Positions 8,984 to 19,368 of a stretch of 64,000 nt of DNA are shown piece by piece (within the stretch, counting starts at the first letter, position 1; each line of letters starts with the position of its first letter). A program made the translations under genes and the position numbers. The DNA is taken from NCBI RefSeq assembly GCF_004011885.1, contig NZ_SBEF01000014.1, forward strand, positions 1 through 64,000, written 5' to 3'. The notes below the pieces were generated by a model. That model saw only the letters and a program-made list of their open reading frames with translations. It made no database searches and was not told the origin of the DNA. The stretch is from Serratia microhaemolytica (GTDB lineage Bacteria; Pseudomonadota; Gammaproteobacteria; Enterobacterales; Enterobacteriaceae).

Positions 8984-10204
8984 ATGAATAAATTTTTAGT
9001 GAGAATGACGCAACACAGCCTGATCAAACAGATCATGATCGGTCTTTTCGCCGGTGTATTGTTGGCGCTACTTTTTCCGCAGGCAGCATCGTATGTCAGC
9101 CTGCTGGGTTCACTGTTTGTCAGTGCATTGAAGGCGGTTGCACCCGCATTGGTGCTGATCCTGGTGATGTCTTCGATTGCTAACCACAAGCAGGGACAGA
9201 AGACCAACATGCACTCAATTTTGGTGCTTTACTTACTGGGCACTTTCTCAGCGGCGCTGGCGGCGGTGTTACTCAGTTTTGTTTTCCCTACCACACTGAT
9301 ATTGTCGACAGACAGTGTCAGCATCACTCCGCCTAATGGCATTGTTGAGGTGTTAAGAGGGCTGCTGATGAAAGCAGTGGCAAATCCATTTGATGCACTG
9401 ATGAATGCCAATTATATCGGTATTCTCACTTGGGCTATCGGTTTGGGGTTGGCATTGCGTCACGCATCAGACAATACCAAAGCTGTGCTGAGCGACATGG
9501 CCAGTGCGGTCACACTCGTGGTTCGTGCGGTGATCCGGTTGGCACCACTGGGCATTTTTGGCCTGGTCGCGGCGACCATTGCTGAAGTAGGGATCCAGGC
9601 GCTATATAACTATGCCAAACTGCTGACAGTGCTGATTGGCTGTATGCTGCTGGTGGCGTTAGTGCTTAACCCGCTAATTGTTTACTGGAAGATCCGCCGT
9701 AACCCTTATCCACTGGTGTTTACCTGTCTGCGTGAAAGCGGTGTTACTGCCTTTTTTACCCGTAGTTCGGCGGCGAATATACCGGTTAACATGGCATTAA
9801 GTGAAAAGCTTAAACTGAACAAAGATACCTACTCAGTTTCGATCCCACTTGGTGCAACGATCAATATGGGCGGTGCGGCAATCACTATCACTATCTTGAC
9901 GCTGGCGGCGGTACACACTCTGGGGATTTCGGTTGATCTGCCAACAGCGCTATTGCTTAGCGTCGTGGCGGCGGTATGTGCCTGTGGTGCCTCTGGTGTT
10001 GCGGGTGGTTCGCTGCTGTTGATCCCGCTAGCCTGTAATATGTTTGGTATTCCAAATGAAGTGGCGATGCAGGTGGTCGGTGTTGGTTTTATTATCGGCG
10101 TGCTACAGGATTCAGCGGAGACGGCACTCAATTCTTCAACTGATGTGCTCTTCACTGCGGCAGTATGCCAAGCGGAGCAGTCGCGCCATTCTGGCGCAGA
10201 ATAG
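8984..10204 (+). CDS. sstT: Serine/threonine:Na+ symporter SstT
   Basis: SstT imports L-serine and L-threonine with sodium across the inner membrane and belongs to the dicarboxylate/amino acid:cation symporter (DAACS) family. The 406-residue protein has about eight hydrophobic segments and two re-entrant loops. Diagnostic motifs are [17 protein letters not shown] (HP1, serine-rich), [16 protein letters not shown] (TM7) and [18 protein letters not shown] (HP2), then [22 protein letters not shown]. The ATG at 8984 gives the usual N-terminus; the frame opens earlier at 8924 without homology. No strong Shine-Dalgarno sequence lies at the usual distance. Convergent with sspB. Confidence 0.93.
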   Translation: MNKFLVRMTQHSLIKQIMIGLFAGVLLALLFPQAASYVSLLGSLFVSALKAVAPALVLILVMSSIANHKQGQKTNMHSILVLYLLGTFSAALAAVLLSFVFPTTLILSTDSVSITPPNGIVEVLRGLLMKAVANPFDALMNANYIGILTWAIGLGLALRHASDNTKAVLSDMASAVTLVVRAVIRLAPLGIFGLVAATIAEVGIQALYNYAKLLTVLIGCMLLVALVLNPLIVYWKIRRNPYPLVFTCLRESGVTAFFTRSSAANIPVNMALSEKLKLNKDTYSVSIPLGATINMGGAAITITILTLAAVHTLGISVDLPTALLLSVVAAVCACGASGVAGGSLLLIPLACNMFGIPNEVAMQVVGVGFIIGVLQDSAETALNSSTDVLFTAAVCQAEQSRHSGAE

Positions 10205-10253
10205 CAGCAAGTTTTATGTTTAGCCGGTATAAGGTTAGCCGGTGGTAGCAGTG

Positions 10254-10282
10254 GCGAGGTCTCCGATTCAAGGAGGCCTCGC
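10254..10282. terminator. Shared hairpin between convergent sstT and sspB
   Basis: gcgaggtctcc (10254-10264) pairs with ggaggcctcgc (10272-10282), 11 pairs with one wobble and a seven-base loop. It lies between two convergent stop codons, so it could serve both genes. The following bases are not T-rich on either strand. Confidence 0.6.
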
Positions 10283-10303
10283 TGTGAGTAGGTTGGCTGA
10301 GAT

Positions 10304-10792
10304 TTACTTCACTACACGTAATGCAGGGCGTCCACCTCGTGGCGGTGGTTCTTCGCCATCGTGTTCACCTTCAGTTGAGTGAGTACTTTCAACCACCGAC
10401 ATCAATGGTTCTGGCTGTTGTTGCGTAGGGGGGATCGCAGCGCTGGCTGCATTTTCCAGTTCATATTTCGCTTCATGTTCGAACATAGTGCCAGCCCCGT
10501 TTTCACGTGCATAAATGGCCAACACGGCAGCCATTGGCACTTGAACCCGACGCGGCACACCACCAAAGCGAGCGTTAAAACTGACTTCTTCATCTGCGAG
10601 CTGCAAGTTACCTACTGCTCGTGGTGCGATGTTCAATACAATTTGCCCATCACGGGCAAACTCCATTGGTACCTGCACTCCGGGGCACGTCACGTCAACC
10701 ACTAAATGTGGGGTCAGTTGATTATCCAGTAACCAGTCATAAAATGCCCGCAATAGGTAGGGACGGCGCGGTGTCATTTGCGACATATCCAT
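10304..10792 (-). CDS. sspB: ClpXP adaptor / stringent starvation protein B
   Basis: SspB binds ssrA-tagged proteins from stalled ribosomes and delivers them to the ClpXP protease. The N-terminal domain (about 1-110) is well conserved: RPYLLRAFYDWLLDNQLTPH, then VLNIAPRAVGNL and the FNARFGG segment. An acidic flexible linker follows, then the C-terminal ClpX-docking peptide RGGRPALRVVK. The ATG at 10792 gives the family start MDMSQMTPRR; an alternative TTG one codon earlier is unlikely. It follows sspA with five bases between stop and start, so the two form one operon. Confidence 0.95.
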   Translation of the reverse strand: MDMSQMTPRRPYLLRAFYDWLLDNQLTPHLVVDVTCPGVQVPMEFARDGQIVLNIAPRAVGNLQLADEEVSFNARFGGVPRRVQVPMAAVLAIYARENGAGTMFEHEAKYELENAASAAIPPTQQQPEPLMSVVESTHSTEGEHDGEEPPPRGGRPALRVVK

Positions 10793-10797
10793 CAAGT

Positions 10798-11439
10798 TTA
10801 GCCTCGCGTTTGTAGCCGCATTTCGCGCTCAGCTTCGGTCAACGATGCAAGGAAGGAGTCACGTTCAAAAATGCGTGTCATATAGGCTTTGAGGTCTTTA
10901 GCCGCAGTACCAGTCAGCTCAATACCGAGCTGCGGCAAACGCCATAATAACGGTGCCAGATAACAATCGACCAAGCTAAATTCATCACTCATGAAAAACG
11001 GTGCCTGGCCAAAGATTGGTGCGATGGCTAACAGCTCTTCGCGTAGTTGATTGCGTGCGGCATCAGCCTCTGCGGTAGGACGATGTTCAATCGTATGCAA
11101 CAGCGAATACCAGTCTTTTTCAATCCGCAACATCATTAAACGACTTTCGCCACGTGCGACAGGATAAACCGGCATTAACGGTGGATGAGGGAATCGTTCA
11201 TCGAGGTATTCCATGATGATACGAGATTCGAACAGGGTTAATTCCCGGTCGACCAGCGTAGGTATTGTTTGGTACGGATTGAGGTCAATCAGATCCTGTG
11301 GCAGGCTCTCTGGATCAACTTGTTCAATCTCGACATTTACGCCTTTTTCCGCTAATACGATACGTACCTGATGGCTAAAAATATCGGTTGGGCCAGAAAA
11401 TAGCGTCATTACCGAACGCTTGTTGGCAGCGACAGCCAT
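10798..11439 (-). CDS. sspA: Stringent starvation protein A
   Basis: SspA has a glutathione-S-transferase fold without the enzyme activity and binds RNA polymerase, lowering H-NS levels under stress. The 213-residue protein carries the thioredoxin-like N-domain (LFSGPTDIFSHQVRIVLAEKG), the linker VPVARGESR-like PVYPVARGESRLM, and the helical C-domain (FSLVDCYLAPLLWRL). The start at 11439 (MAVAANKRSVM) has GGAGG upstream and matches relatives; a longer frame to 11451 does not. The ribosomal genes rplM-rpsI that normally precede sspA are absent. Confidence 0.95.
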   Translation of the reverse strand: MAVAANKRSVMTLFSGPTDIFSHQVRIVLAEKGVNVEIEQVDPESLPQDLIDLNPYQTIPTLVDRELTLFESRIIMEYLDERFPHPPLMPVYPVARGESRLMMLRIEKDWYSLLHTIEHRPTAEADAARNQLREELLAIAPIFGQAPFFMSDEFSLVDCYLAPLLWRLPQLGIELTGTAAKDLKAYMTRIFERDSFLASLTEAEREMRLQTRG

Positions 11440-11938
11440 GGAAACCTCCAAGTTTTGTCTAGAAAATACGGCGAATACGCCAACTACCTGTTAGCTTTCA
11501 AGCCAAGTACATCAATTGCATGACGCAACAGTGGCTTGAGATAAATATTATCGCATTGATAACATAGGTATATGTTAGAGTAATCCTGGTTATTTTGATC
11601 ACTCACTCAGTTCGGCACACAAAAATCTCGCTTGTTGTTGCCTCGCTGTAACTTCACCTGTAGCTCCAGGTACTTTGGTATCAGCTGCTGGCAGCGATAC
11701 CACAAAATGGTGCACGAAGTGAGAGACAGTCTAACAGATTTTATCTGCTTTGTTGGTCTAAGCAGTCATTTGATTGTTAATTTCACCATCAGTTGTGTGA
11801 TTTAAACCGCACTGATATTAACCTCATCACCCGATGAGGGCTATTTTAGCCGCCATCTTCTCTTTCGCTGGTGTTCGGGATCTTCAGCGGGCGTGTGTGT
11901 TTTCTTGCTATCCACGGCCGATGATTGCGGTTTCAACT
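11440..11938. other. Gene-free region between sspA and slmA
   Basis: About 500 bases without a recognisable gene. It must hold the sspA promoter (sspA reads leftward) and the slmA 3' end (slmA also reads leftward). No trace of rpsI/rplM, the usual upstream neighbours of sspA, is seen. The one clear structure is the hairpin at 11822-11839. Confidence 0.5.
11822..11839 (-). terminator. Hairpin downstream of slmA
   Basis: cctcatc (11822-11828) pairs with gatgagg (11833-11839) around a four-base loop, about 100 bases past the slmA stop. On the minus strand it is followed by ttaatat, only weakly T-rich, so its role as the slmA terminator is tentative. Confidence 0.45.
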
Positions 11939-12544
11939 TCAGTCGGCCAACTGCAGTTGTGCTACTAATAACGGCCAGCGTGCATCAAAATCCTGTGTCG
12001 GACGGTAACGAAACTCGGAGCGCACATAACGCAATAGCATTCCTTCGCAAAAGGCCAGCACTTGGCCAGCAAGCAATGTTTCGTCGACACTGAATCCTTT
12101 GCCTTCACGCAGCTTGCGTTCTTTCAGCACTTGGCGTAATTGTGCCTCGATACGTTCAAAAAGCTGGTTGATGCGCTCTTGTAGGCGCTGCTGCTCGAAC
12201 ATTAGCGCATGGCCGGTAATAATTCGGGTTAAACCTGGATTGCGTTCAGCAAAACCAAGCAGCAACTGCACAATCAGGCGCAAGCGGGTGAAGGTCTCTT
12301 TTTCATCCTGTAGGATCAAGTTGATACGAGAGATTAAACTCTGTTCAATGAACTCAATCAGGCTATCAAACATGCGTGTTTTGCTAGGAAAATGTCGATA
12401 AAGTGCCGCCTCAGAGACACCCACTGCTTCCGCCAGTTTGGCTGTGGTGATGCGTTGGCTGCCATCGCTGGATTCCAGCATTTGCGCCAAGGCTTGCAGG
12501 ATATCTTCACGTCGATTCCGTTTGTTGTTCTGTTTTTCTGCCAT
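11939..12544 (-). CDS. slmA: Nucleoid occlusion factor SlmA (TetR family)
   Basis: SlmA binds specific chromosomal sites and blocks FtsZ rings over the nucleoid. The 201-residue protein has the TetR helix-turn-helix at residues about 30-55 ([24 protein letters not shown]), preceded by the basic NKRNRRED segment. The all-helical dimer domain contains [17 protein letters not shown] and the C-terminal [13 protein letters not shown]. It is the last gene of the coaBC-dut-slmA cluster, the same order as in E. coli, but here 190 bases separate it from dut. Confidence 0.95.
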   Translation of the reverse strand: MAEKQNNKRNRREDILQALAQMLESSDGSQRITTAKLAEAVGVSEAALYRHFPSKTRMFDSLIEFIEQSLISRINLILQDEKETFTRLRLIVQLLLGFAERNPGLTRIITGHALMFEQQRLQERINQLFERIEAQLRQVLKERKLREGKGFSVDETLLAGQVLAFCEGMLLRYVRSEFRYRPTQDFDARWPLLVAQLQLAD

Positions 12545-12633
12545 GTCTGTTTTAACCTTTACTCAAACTGCCATTCCGATCGCGATGTGACATGCAGCGC
12601 AATAGGGAGTTATTAACTGAAATTGCTTATTAT

Positions 12634-12700
12634 TTTTTAAAGCGGTGTCAGCGCTCCCCACCCAGAATCGGGGATCTGCCACCGCCAATTACCACGATGA
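12634..12700 (-). promoter_or_regulatory. Stem-loop in the dut-slmA gap
   Basis: Read on the minus strand, gcggtg and caccgc form an outer stem. An inner cccc/gggg pair lies between them, and tttaaaaaataa follows. It could be a terminator or attenuator that separates slmA expression from coaBC-dut. The structure is visible in sequence; its role is inferred. Confidence 0.4.
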
Positions 12701-12734
12701 CTTTTTGGCTACGCCTGAGAGTATAGGCAACAAA

Positions 12735-13193
12735 TCATTGGCGCCCAGAGTGACCAAAACCACCAGCACCACGCTCACTGCTCTCAAACTGTTCAACCAG
12801 ATTAAATTCGGCTTGTACCACAGGCACCAGCACCATTTGGGCAATACGCTCACCAGGTTCAATGGTGAAGCTTTGTTGACCTCGATTCCAGACCGAAACC
12901 ATCAATTGCCCTTGGTAATCAGAGTCGATCAGGCCGACCAGATTGCCTAATACCACTCCGTGTTTGTGACCTAAACCAGAGCGCGGCAAAATCACCGCTG
13001 CCAATCCGCTATCAGCAATGTGGATCGCCAGCCCAGTGGGTATCAATTGGGTTTCCCCTGCCGCCAGTTCAACGGCGCTATCGAGGCAGGCGCGCAGATC
13101 CAGGCCGGCAGATCCTGGCGTGGCATAAGTAGGTAACGGAAATTGATCACCGATACGCGGGTCGAGGATCTTAACGTCGATTTTTTTCATCAT
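12735..13193 (-). CDS. dut: dUTP diphosphatase (dUTPase)
   Basis: Dut hydrolyses dUTP to dUMP, keeping uracil out of DNA and feeding dTMP synthesis. All five trimeric dUTPase motifs are visible in the 152 residues: [36 protein letters not shown] and the C-terminal [12 protein letters not shown] arm that closes over the active site. The start overlaps the 3' end of coaBC by 23 bases, which implies translational coupling. A second ATG follows immediately at 13190, so the exact start is uncertain by one codon. Confidence 0.96.
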   Translation of the reverse strand: MMKKIDVKILDPRIGDQFPLPTYATPGSAGLDLRACLDSAVELAAGETQLIPTGLAIHIADSGLAAVILPRSGLGHKHGVVLGNLVGLIDSDYQGQLMVSVWNRGQQSFTIEPGERIAQMVLVPVVQAEFNLVEQFESSERGAGGFGHSGRQ

Positions 13194-14415
13194 ACAGGTG
13201 GATTATCTCATCGATTAACTGTTGACCGAGTCGCGTTTTGTCACCATAGGCAAGACGCTTGTCACCCTCGGGCCAGAATAGGTGTAATGCATTATTATTG
13301 CTGTTAAATCCATGCCCAGCTAACGCGACATTGTTGGCACAGATCAAGTCCAGTTGCTTATGCAGTAACTTCTGGCGCGCGTATTGTTCCACATTCTGGG
13401 TTTCGGCAGCAAACCCAACCACAAATGGACGCTGCTGACGCATTGCGGCGACACCGGCGACGATATCGGGGTTTTTCACCATTTTGATCACTATTTCATC
13501 GCCCTGTTTTTTGATTTTTTCGCTGGCAATCTGTTCGGCACGGTAATCAGCCACTGCAGCACAGCCAATAAAAATATTTTGTTTGTTAATTTGTTGCTGT
13601 ACTTGCTGCGCCATTTCTAATGCAGTAACCACATCGATACGCGTGACGCTGGCTGGTGTCGCTAAGTTAACCGGCCCTGCAATGAGTGTGACTTTGGCAC
13701 CACGCGCTGCAGCTGCTTCGGCAATCGCAAATCCCATCTTACCGGAGCTGTGGTTAGTGATAAAACGTACTGGATCGAGTGCTTCGTGAGTTGGACCGGC
13801 GGTGATCATGATCGATAAATGTTGTAGATCAGCACTGTTAGCAAAGTAGCGATTAACCTGTTCAACTATTGTCAGTGGTTCTAACATGCGCCCCGGCCCT
13901 ACATCACCACAAGCTTGGCTGCCGTCGGCCGGTCCCCACAGTAGCATCCCGCGCGCTGCCAGTGTGGCCAGATTGGCTTGTGTTGCGCAGGCTCGATACA
14001 TCTGCTGATTCATCGCAGGAGCAATGGCAATCGGGGCACTGGTCGCCAAACAGAGCGTGGTGAGCAAATCATTCGCCATTCCCACACTGAGACGCGCCAG
14101 CAGATCAGCACTGGCTGGCGCCAGCAGTACCAGATCGGCCCACTTAGCCAGTTCAATGTGACCCATTGCCGCTTCTGCTTGAGGATCGAGCAGTTCGCTG
14201 GCGACTGGGTTGCCCGAAACGGCTTGTAGTGTCAACGGAGTGATGAACGCGCAGGCAGCGGGTGTCATCACAACTCTGACCTGAGCACCGTGATCACGCA
14301 GGCGGCGCACCAGCTCTGGACATTTGTAGGCGGCAATCCCGCCACTGATGCCTAATAAGATATTTTTACCAGCAAGGTTGTCACCAGCAAGACGTTGACT
14401 CGCAGCTATTGTCAT
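13171..14415 (-). CDS. coaBC: Bifunctional phosphopantothenoylcysteine decarboxylase / phosphopantothenate-cysteine ligase
   Basis: CoaBC carries out two consecutive steps of coenzyme A synthesis. The N-terminal flavoprotein half (CoaC) shows the glycine-rich start [10 protein letters not shown], the catalytic His in [20 protein letters not shown] and the active Cys in [14 protein letters not shown]. The C-terminal half (CoaB) has [32 protein letters not shown], the lysine-rich [15 protein letters not shown] and CANNV. I take the start at 14415 (414 residues); the frame opens further upstream at 14451, and a start between the two is possible. radC, usually divergent from this gene, is absent. 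Confidence 0.94.
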   Translation of the reverse strand: MTIAASQRLAGDNLAGKNILLGISGGIAAYKCPELVRRLRDHGAQVRVVMTPAACAFITPLTLQAVSGNPVASELLDPQAEAAMGHIELAKWADLVLLAPASADLLARLSVGMANDLLTTLCLATSAPIAIAPAMNQQMYRACATQANLATLAARGMLLWGPADGSQACGDVGPGRMLEPLTIVEQVNRYFANSADLQHLSIMITAGPTHEALDPVRFITNHSSGKMGFAIAEAAAARGAKVTLIAGPVNLATPASVTRIDVVTALEMAQQVQQQINKQNIFIGCAAVADYRAEQIASEKIKKQGDEIVIKMVKNPDIVAGVAAMRQQRPFVVGFAAETQNVEQYARQKLLHKQLDLICANNVALAGHGFNSNNNALHLFWPEGDKRLAYGDKTRLGQQLIDEIIHLYDEKNRR

Positions 14416-14481
14416 GATGCCGATCCAGTTGAGAACAGAAACAGGCTGCATAGTAGCATAATTTTAGTTAACCAAACTGCA

Positions 14482-14509
14482 CGCTGGCGCATCGTTAAGA
14501 TGGCCAGCG
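14482..14509 (-). terminator. Hairpin downstream of yadG-yadH
   Basis: cgctggc (14482-14488) pairs with gccagcg (14503-14509), with an inner catc/gatg pair and a single bulged base. It lies about 50 bases past the yadH stop. The minus-strand continuation tgcagtttgg is only modestly T-rich. Confidence 0.45.
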
Positions 14510-14558
14510 GTTGATGATAAGCCGTCAATCGATGCTGGTGTGGTGCAGCGTGATGTTG

Positions 14559-15329
14559 TTAGCTACGCAGGCCTTTACCGCGTTCGATCAGATACCAAGC
14601 TAACAAATAGAACACTAAGATGAAGGCGGTTAACACCAGCATTGTTAGCAGCAGCGGCACATCAGCGACACCGAGAAAGCCGAATCGGAAGCCGCTGATC
14701 ATATAAACCACGGGGTTTAGCTTCGAGACTGCCTGCCAAAATGGAGGTAGTAGCGTCAGTGAGTAGAACACCCCCCCCAGGTAGGTCAATGGGGTCAAGA
14801 CGAAGGTGGGGATCAGGCTGATATCGTCAAAGGTGCCAGCGAAAATCGCATTCAGTAACCCCGCCAATGAGAACAGGATTGCGGTGAGCAGTAGCGTTAC
14901 CACTACGATCGACCATGAATGAACATGTAACGGAACAAACAGCAGTGAGATGATGGTCACTAATAGCCCAACACAGATACCACGTGCGACACCACCGCCA
15001 ACATAACCAGCAATAATCACATGTGTTGGTACGGGCGCGACGAGTAACTCTTCAATATTGCGCTGGAATTTAGAACTGAAAAATGACGAGGCGACATTGG
15101 AGTAGGCGTTGGTGATCACCGCCATCATAATCAGACCTGGCACAATAAACTGCATATAGTCAAAGCCATGCATCTCACCAATCCGCGAACCGATCAGGTT
15201 GCCAAAGATGATGAAATAGAGCGTCATGGTGATCACCGGCGGCACTAGCGTTTGTATCCAGATACGGGCAAAACGGTTGACCTCTTTTACCCAGATACTT
15301 TTCAGCGCGACCCAATACAGATGCATCAT
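14559..15329 (-). CDS. yadH: ABC-2 type transporter permease YadH
   Basis: This is the membrane partner of the YadG ATPase, of the ABC-2 family. The 256 residues contain about six hydrophobic segments, with the family motif QRNIEELLVAPVPTHVIIAGYVGGGVARG between the second and third. The segment TYLGGVFYSLTLLPPFWQAVSKLNPVVYMISGFRFG is also typical. The start codon overlaps the yadG stop by four bases (ATGA), so the genes are coupled. The substrate is unknown. In E. coli the pair lies beside can; that gene is missing here. Confidence 0.9.
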   Translation of the reverse strand: MMHLYWVALKSIWVKEVNRFARIWIQTLVPPVITMTLYFIIFGNLIGSRIGEMHGFDYMQFIVPGLIMMAVITNAYSNVASSFFSSKFQRNIEELLVAPVPTHVIIAGYVGGGVARGICVGLLVTIISLLFVPLHVHSWSIVVVTLLLTAILFSLAGLLNAIFAGTFDDISLIPTFVLTPLTYLGGVFYSLTLLPPFWQAVSKLNPVVYMISGFRFGFLGVADVPLLLTMLVLTAFILVFYLLAWYLIERGKGLRS

Positions 15330-16249
15330 ATTTTTTCTCCCGTGGCGTTAGTCAAGTTGACGAACAGCTCTTCCAGCCGATTTGCCTTGTTGCGCATACT
15401 GAGCACCCGTATACCTTGCGTACTCAACTGGGTGAACAGATCATTCAAGCCCTGTTCGCGCATCACTTCTACCTCGAGTGTCAGGTTGTCGATCAACCGA
15501 CTCTGGTAGCCTGTTAGCAAAGGTGGTTGATTATTATCAGCTAAATCAAGAATAAAGGTTTCTGATTTCAGTTGCGCTAATAACTGTTTCATCGAAGTGT
15601 TTTCCACCAGTTCACCATGCTGAATGATGCCGATGTTACGGCACAGCATCTCGGCTTCTTCTAGGTAGTGGGTGGTCAAAATGATGGTGGTACCTTCCGC
15701 ATTGAGCTGTTGTAAAAAACTCCACATAGAGCGGCGTAGCTCGATATCGACGCCAGCAGTCGGTTCATCAAGGATCAGCAACTTTGGCTGATGCATCAGT
15801 GCGCGGGCAATCATTAAGCGGCGTTTCATACCACCGGAGAGCATCCGCGCACGCTCGTTACGCTTGCCCCACAGATCCAGCTTGGTGAGATATTTTTCCG
15901 CCTGTTGATGGGCCTGCTTACGTTCAACACCGTAGTAGCCAGCCTGGTTAATCAGGATCTGTAATACTGTTTCAAACTGATTGAAGTTGAACTCTTGCGG
16001 TACTAAGCCCAGTTGCCGTTTGGCATTAACCAGATCGTGGTCAATATCGTGGCCAAACACTTTTACCTTGCCTGAGGTTTTGTTCACCAGTGAGCTAATA
16101 ATGCCGATGGTGGTCGATTTACCGGCACCATTTGGCCCCAGTAATGCGTAAAAATCGCCAGTTTCTACGTTCAAATCGATACCGTGTAGTGCCTTGACAC
16201 CACCCGAATAAGTTTTAGTCAGTTGTGTGATTTCTAGTGCGTAACTCAT
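15326..16249 (-). CDS. yadG: ABC transporter ATP-binding protein YadG
   Basis: Cytoplasmic ATPase that drives the YadH permease. The 307 residues show Walker A GPNGAGKST (about 38-46), Q-loop LVPQEFNFNQFE, signature LSGGMKRR, Walker B LLILDEPTAGVD and the switch histidine in LTTHYLEEAE. The C-terminal 80 residues are the accessory domain of the DrrA-like subfamily. The start matches the E. coli N-terminus (MS.ALE), but only a weak ribosome site precedes it. Function of the exported substrate is not known. Confidence 0.92.
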   Translation of the reverse strand: MSYALEITQLTKTYSGGVKALHGIDLNVETGDFYALLGPNGAGKSTTIGIISSLVNKTSGKVKVFGHDIDHDLVNAKRQLGLVPQEFNFNQFETVLQILINQAGYYGVERKQAHQQAEKYLTKLDLWGKRNERARMLSGGMKRRLMIARALMHQPKLLILDEPTAGVDIELRRSMWSFLQQLNAEGTTIILTTHYLEEAEMLCRNIGIIQHGELVENTSMKQLLAQLKSETFILDLADNNQPPLLTGYQSRLIDNLTLEVEVMREQGLNDLFTQLSTQGIRVLSMRNKANRLEELFVNLTNATGEKI

Positions 16250-16392
16250 GGATATTCGCGCTGCCTTGTCAAAAATGGGATGTTGCTCACATTGATGAGC
16301 ACGAGTATATACCCGCTACTGAAACAAAAGCACCGCAAACGATGCTGTTTAACAGCCCATTTGATTAGTCGTAAATGATTAGCGGTAAACCC

Positions 16393-16427
16393 GCGTCGCT
16401 CCGATCGATAATACATTGGAGCGACGC
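16393..16427 (-). terminator. Terminator-like inverted repeat downstream of ppc
   Basis: A perfect 10-bp inverted repeat, gcgtcgctcc / ggagcgacgc, flanks a 15-base loop about 50 bases past the ppc stop. The minus-strand bases beyond it, gggtttacc, include a short T run. It is probably the ppc transcript end. Confidence 0.55.
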
Positions 16428-16476
16428 AGTTTGTGCTCATAGATCACAAGCAAGGGTGACAGACAACCGCACTGCG

Positions 16477-19113
16477 CTAACCAGTATTGCGCATTCCTGC
16501 CGCGACACCAGCGATAGTGACCATCAATGCCTGCTCAACTTGAGCATCAGGTTGCTGCTGTTGGCGTGAACGATGCAGTAATTCAGCCTGTAGTACATTG
16601 AGTGGATCGGTATAGACGTTGCGTAAGGCGATTGATTCAGCAATCCAAGGCAAATCAGCCATTAAATGCTCGTCATTTGCAATCGCCAGAACCACTTGAA
16701 TATCACTAGAAAGCTGTTCTCTTAGCTGTTGTCCTAACGGCCACAGTGATGGATCAACCAGACGTTGATCATAATACTCAGCCAACCACAAATCTGTTTT
16801 GGCGAATACCATTTCCAACATACCGATGCGTGTCGAAAAGAACGGCCAATCACGACACATTTGCGCCAGTTGATCACGTTGACCTGCTGCAACGGCTGCC
16901 TGTAATCCGGCACCAGCACCAAGCCAGGCCGGTAACATCAGGCGGTTTTGTGTCCAGGCAAAAATCCAGGGAATAGCACGTAAACTTTCAACACCACCAT
17001 TTGGCCGCCGCTTGGCAGGGCGTGATCCCAGCGGGAGCTTGGCCAACTCCTGTTCTGGTGTCGCAGCACGGAAATAGGGCACAAAGTCAGGATTTGAGCG
17101 CACGTAGTCGCGGTACATGGCACATGAAGTCGCTGATAATTGATCCATCAGTGCTCGCCACTCAGGTTTGGGTTCTGGCGGCGGTAGTAAGTTGGCTTCC
17201 AGGATCGCGCTGGTATAAAGCGCCAGACTGCTAATCGTCACTTCGGGCAGACCAAACTTAAAGCGGATCATCTCACCCTGCTCGGTGACACGCAGCCCGC
17301 CTTTCAGGCTGCCAGGGGGTTGTGAGAGCAATGCAGCTTGTGCTGGCGCACCACCACGACCAATCGAACCGCCTCGGCCATGAAACAGTGTCAGTTCAAT
17401 GCCTGCGTTGTCACAGGTTTTGATCAGTGCTTCTTGTGCGCGATACTGCGCCCAGGAAGCGGCCATTACCCCGGCATCTTTCGCCGAGTCGGAGTAGCCG
17501 ATCATCACCATCTGTTTGCCCTGAATGAACCCCCGATACCAATCGATGCTGAGTAACTGTTTCATTACTTGGTCGGCATTATTCAGGTCATCGAGAGTTT
17601 CAAATAGCGGCGCGACGGGCAGCGAGAATGGGCAGCCAGCCTCTTTGAGCAGCAGATGCACAGCCAGTACGTCTGATGGTGTGCGTGCCATCGAGATGAC
17701 GTAGGCGGCGATAGAGCCTTGTGGTGCCTGGGCGATCACCCGACAGGTCTCTAACACCTCTTCTGTTTCGGCGCTTGGCTGCCATTTCAGCGGTAGCAGT
17801 GGGCGTTTTGAGTTGAGTTCACGGATCAAAAAGGCCTGTTTATCAGATTCGGACCAGCTTTCATAATCACCAAGCCCGAGATAGCGTGTGATTTCGGCAA
17901 TCGCTTCGGTGTGGCGTGTACTCTCTTGGCGTACATCAATGCGCACCAGTGGCACGCCAAAGCAGCGGACTCGCCACAATGTCTCAAGCAGTTGTCCATT
18001 GGCGATAATACTCATGCCACAGGCGAGCAACGATTGGTAGCAGGCGTACAATGGTTGCCACAACTGTTCATTACACTCCAGCAGATCGCTTGGCCGCAGC
18101 ACTCGCTCACCCTTTAGACGACCAGCCAGGTAAGCTTGAGAGTTCATTAATTGGCTGCGTAGCCGCTTCATAATTTCACGGTAAGGCTCTTGGATCTCAT
18201 CTCCTCCCGCCAGCGCACGCAGCTCAGGGGTACATTCAGACATCGATAATTCAGATACCAAGGTCTGAATATCACGCAGAAACAGATCACACGCCTTCCA
18301 ACGCCCTAGCAGTAGCACATGACGCGTCACTTCGGCGGTGACATTCGGGTTACCGTCGCGATCACCGCCCATCCAAGAGGTGAAGCGCACCGGCACCGCC
18401 GTTACCGGCAACTGATAGTCGATCGCTTGTTGTAGCTGTTCGTTGAATTCACGCAGAAAAGCCGGCACGCCTTCCCAGAGGCTGTTTTCTACCACCGCAA
18501 AGCCCCACTTTGCCTCTTCCACTGGGGTAGGGCGATTTTTGCGAATTTCGTCGGTATGCCAGGATTGAGCGACTAACTGGCGCAGACGGCGCATGATTTT
18601 GTTGCGCTCATAATCGGCCAGATCATTGTGATCAAGTTGGCTTAGGCAGGTATTCACTTCAACCAGCTTGTGGATTAGCGTGCGGCGTGTGATCTCGGTC
18701 GGGTGAGCGGTCAGTACCAGGTCAATCGACAGTTCATCAACCGCGCGCCTGAGTGCGTAGCCGTCGATCTTTTTCTCTTTTAGCCGAGTAAACAGTTGTG
18801 CTAGCACTTCCGGATTACCTGCCGCCTCACCATGTGGTGAAATGGTGTGGTATTGCTCGGCAACGTTGGTGAGATTCAGAAACTGGTTGAAAGCACGGGC
18901 GACAGGCAACAACTCATCATTGGAGAGATTCTGTAATGTTGACAACAACGCCTGACGATGTGCTTCATTGCCGGCACGTGAGGATTTAGAAAGTTTACGG
19001 ATGGTTTCAACCCGCTCAAGGATCTGCTCACCCAACGCTTCCTTGATTGTCTCGCCAAGTAACTTGCCGAGCATACTGACATTACTGCGCATTGCCGAAT
19101 ATTGTTCGTTCAT
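16477..19113 (-). CDS. ppc: Phosphoenolpyruvate carboxylase
   Basis: PPC carboxylates phosphoenolpyruvate to oxaloacetate, the main anaplerotic reaction in enterobacteria. The 878-residue protein spans the full family length (883 in E. coli). Active-site signatures are present: [13 protein letters not shown] with catalytic His, [20 protein letters not shown], the mobile loop [35 protein letters not shown] and [22 protein letters not shown]. The C-terminal MRNTG, part of the aspartate inhibitor region, is intact. A ribosome site AGGGG precedes the start. The argE gene normally beside ppc is missing; an FkbM-type methyltransferase lies downstream. Confidence 0.97.
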   Translation of the reverse strand: MNEQYSAMRSNVSMLGKLLGETIKEALGEQILERVETIRKLSKSSRAGNEAHRQALLSTLQNLSNDELLPVARAFNQFLNLTNVAEQYHTISPHGEAAGNPEVLAQLFTRLKEKKIDGYALRRAVDELSIDLVLTAHPTEITRRTLIHKLVEVNTCLSQLDHNDLADYERNKIMRRLRQLVAQSWHTDEIRKNRPTPVEEAKWGFAVVENSLWEGVPAFLREFNEQLQQAIDYQLPVTAVPVRFTSWMGGDRDGNPNVTAEVTRHVLLLGRWKACDLFLRDIQTLVSELSMSECTPELRALAGGDEIQEPYREIMKRLRSQLMNSQAYLAGRLKGERVLRPSDLLECNEQLWQPLYACYQSLLACGMSIIANGQLLETLWRVRCFGVPLVRIDVRQESTRHTEAIAEITRYLGLGDYESWSESDKQAFLIRELNSKRPLLPLKWQPSAETEEVLETCRVIAQAPQGSIAAYVISMARTPSDVLAVHLLLKEAGCPFSLPVAPLFETLDDLNNADQVMKQLLSIDWYRGFIQGKQMVMIGYSDSAKDAGVMAASWAQYRAQEALIKTCDNAGIELTLFHGRGGSIGRGGAPAQAALLSQPPGSLKGGLRVTEQGEMIRFKFGLPEVTISSLALYTSAILEANLLPPPEPKPEWRALMDQLSATSCAMYRDYVRSNPDFVPYFRAATPEQELAKLPLGSRPAKRRPNGGVESLRAIPWIFAWTQNRLMLPAWLGAGAGLQAAVAAGQRDQLAQMCRDWPFFSTRIGMLEMVFAKTDLWLAEYYDQRLVDPSLWPLGQQLREQLSSDIQVVLAIANDEHLMADLPWIAESIALRNVYTDPLNVLQAELLHRSRQQQQPDAQVEQALMVTIAGVAAGMRNTG

Positions 19114-19326
19114 ATGACCCCTGGCCCTCTGCCTTCATATCTCACTGCGAGTGATGCAGCATGACTGCAACTGCTCAACGTGAGTCAGTGATTTGCACTG
19201 CGTTGTTAATCCACTTGATTGACAACGGCAACCTGCTTGATGTTATCTCACTCAGGCTGTTTCGGTGACACTATTTTTAGCAAAAAAACCGCGAATTCAG
19301 CAGGGTTGCTGAAATTTAATCATCCG

Positions 19327-19347
19327 AGGCTGATTATCAGTCAGCCT
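19327..19347 (-). terminator. Hairpin downstream of the FkbM-type gene
   Basis: aggctga (19327-19333) and tcagcct (19341-19347) form a perfect 7-bp stem with a seven-base loop, 22 bases past the stop of the leftward gene. No strong T tract follows, so termination is tentative. Confidence 0.4.
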
Positions 19348-19368
19348 TATCAGGGGCGAAACACCGGT

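Noticed and set aside
8940-9010. GcvB-binding CA-rich motif at the sstT start
   Set aside because: gcaacagcaag and gcaacacag resemble the motif only loosely; not enough to call a site.
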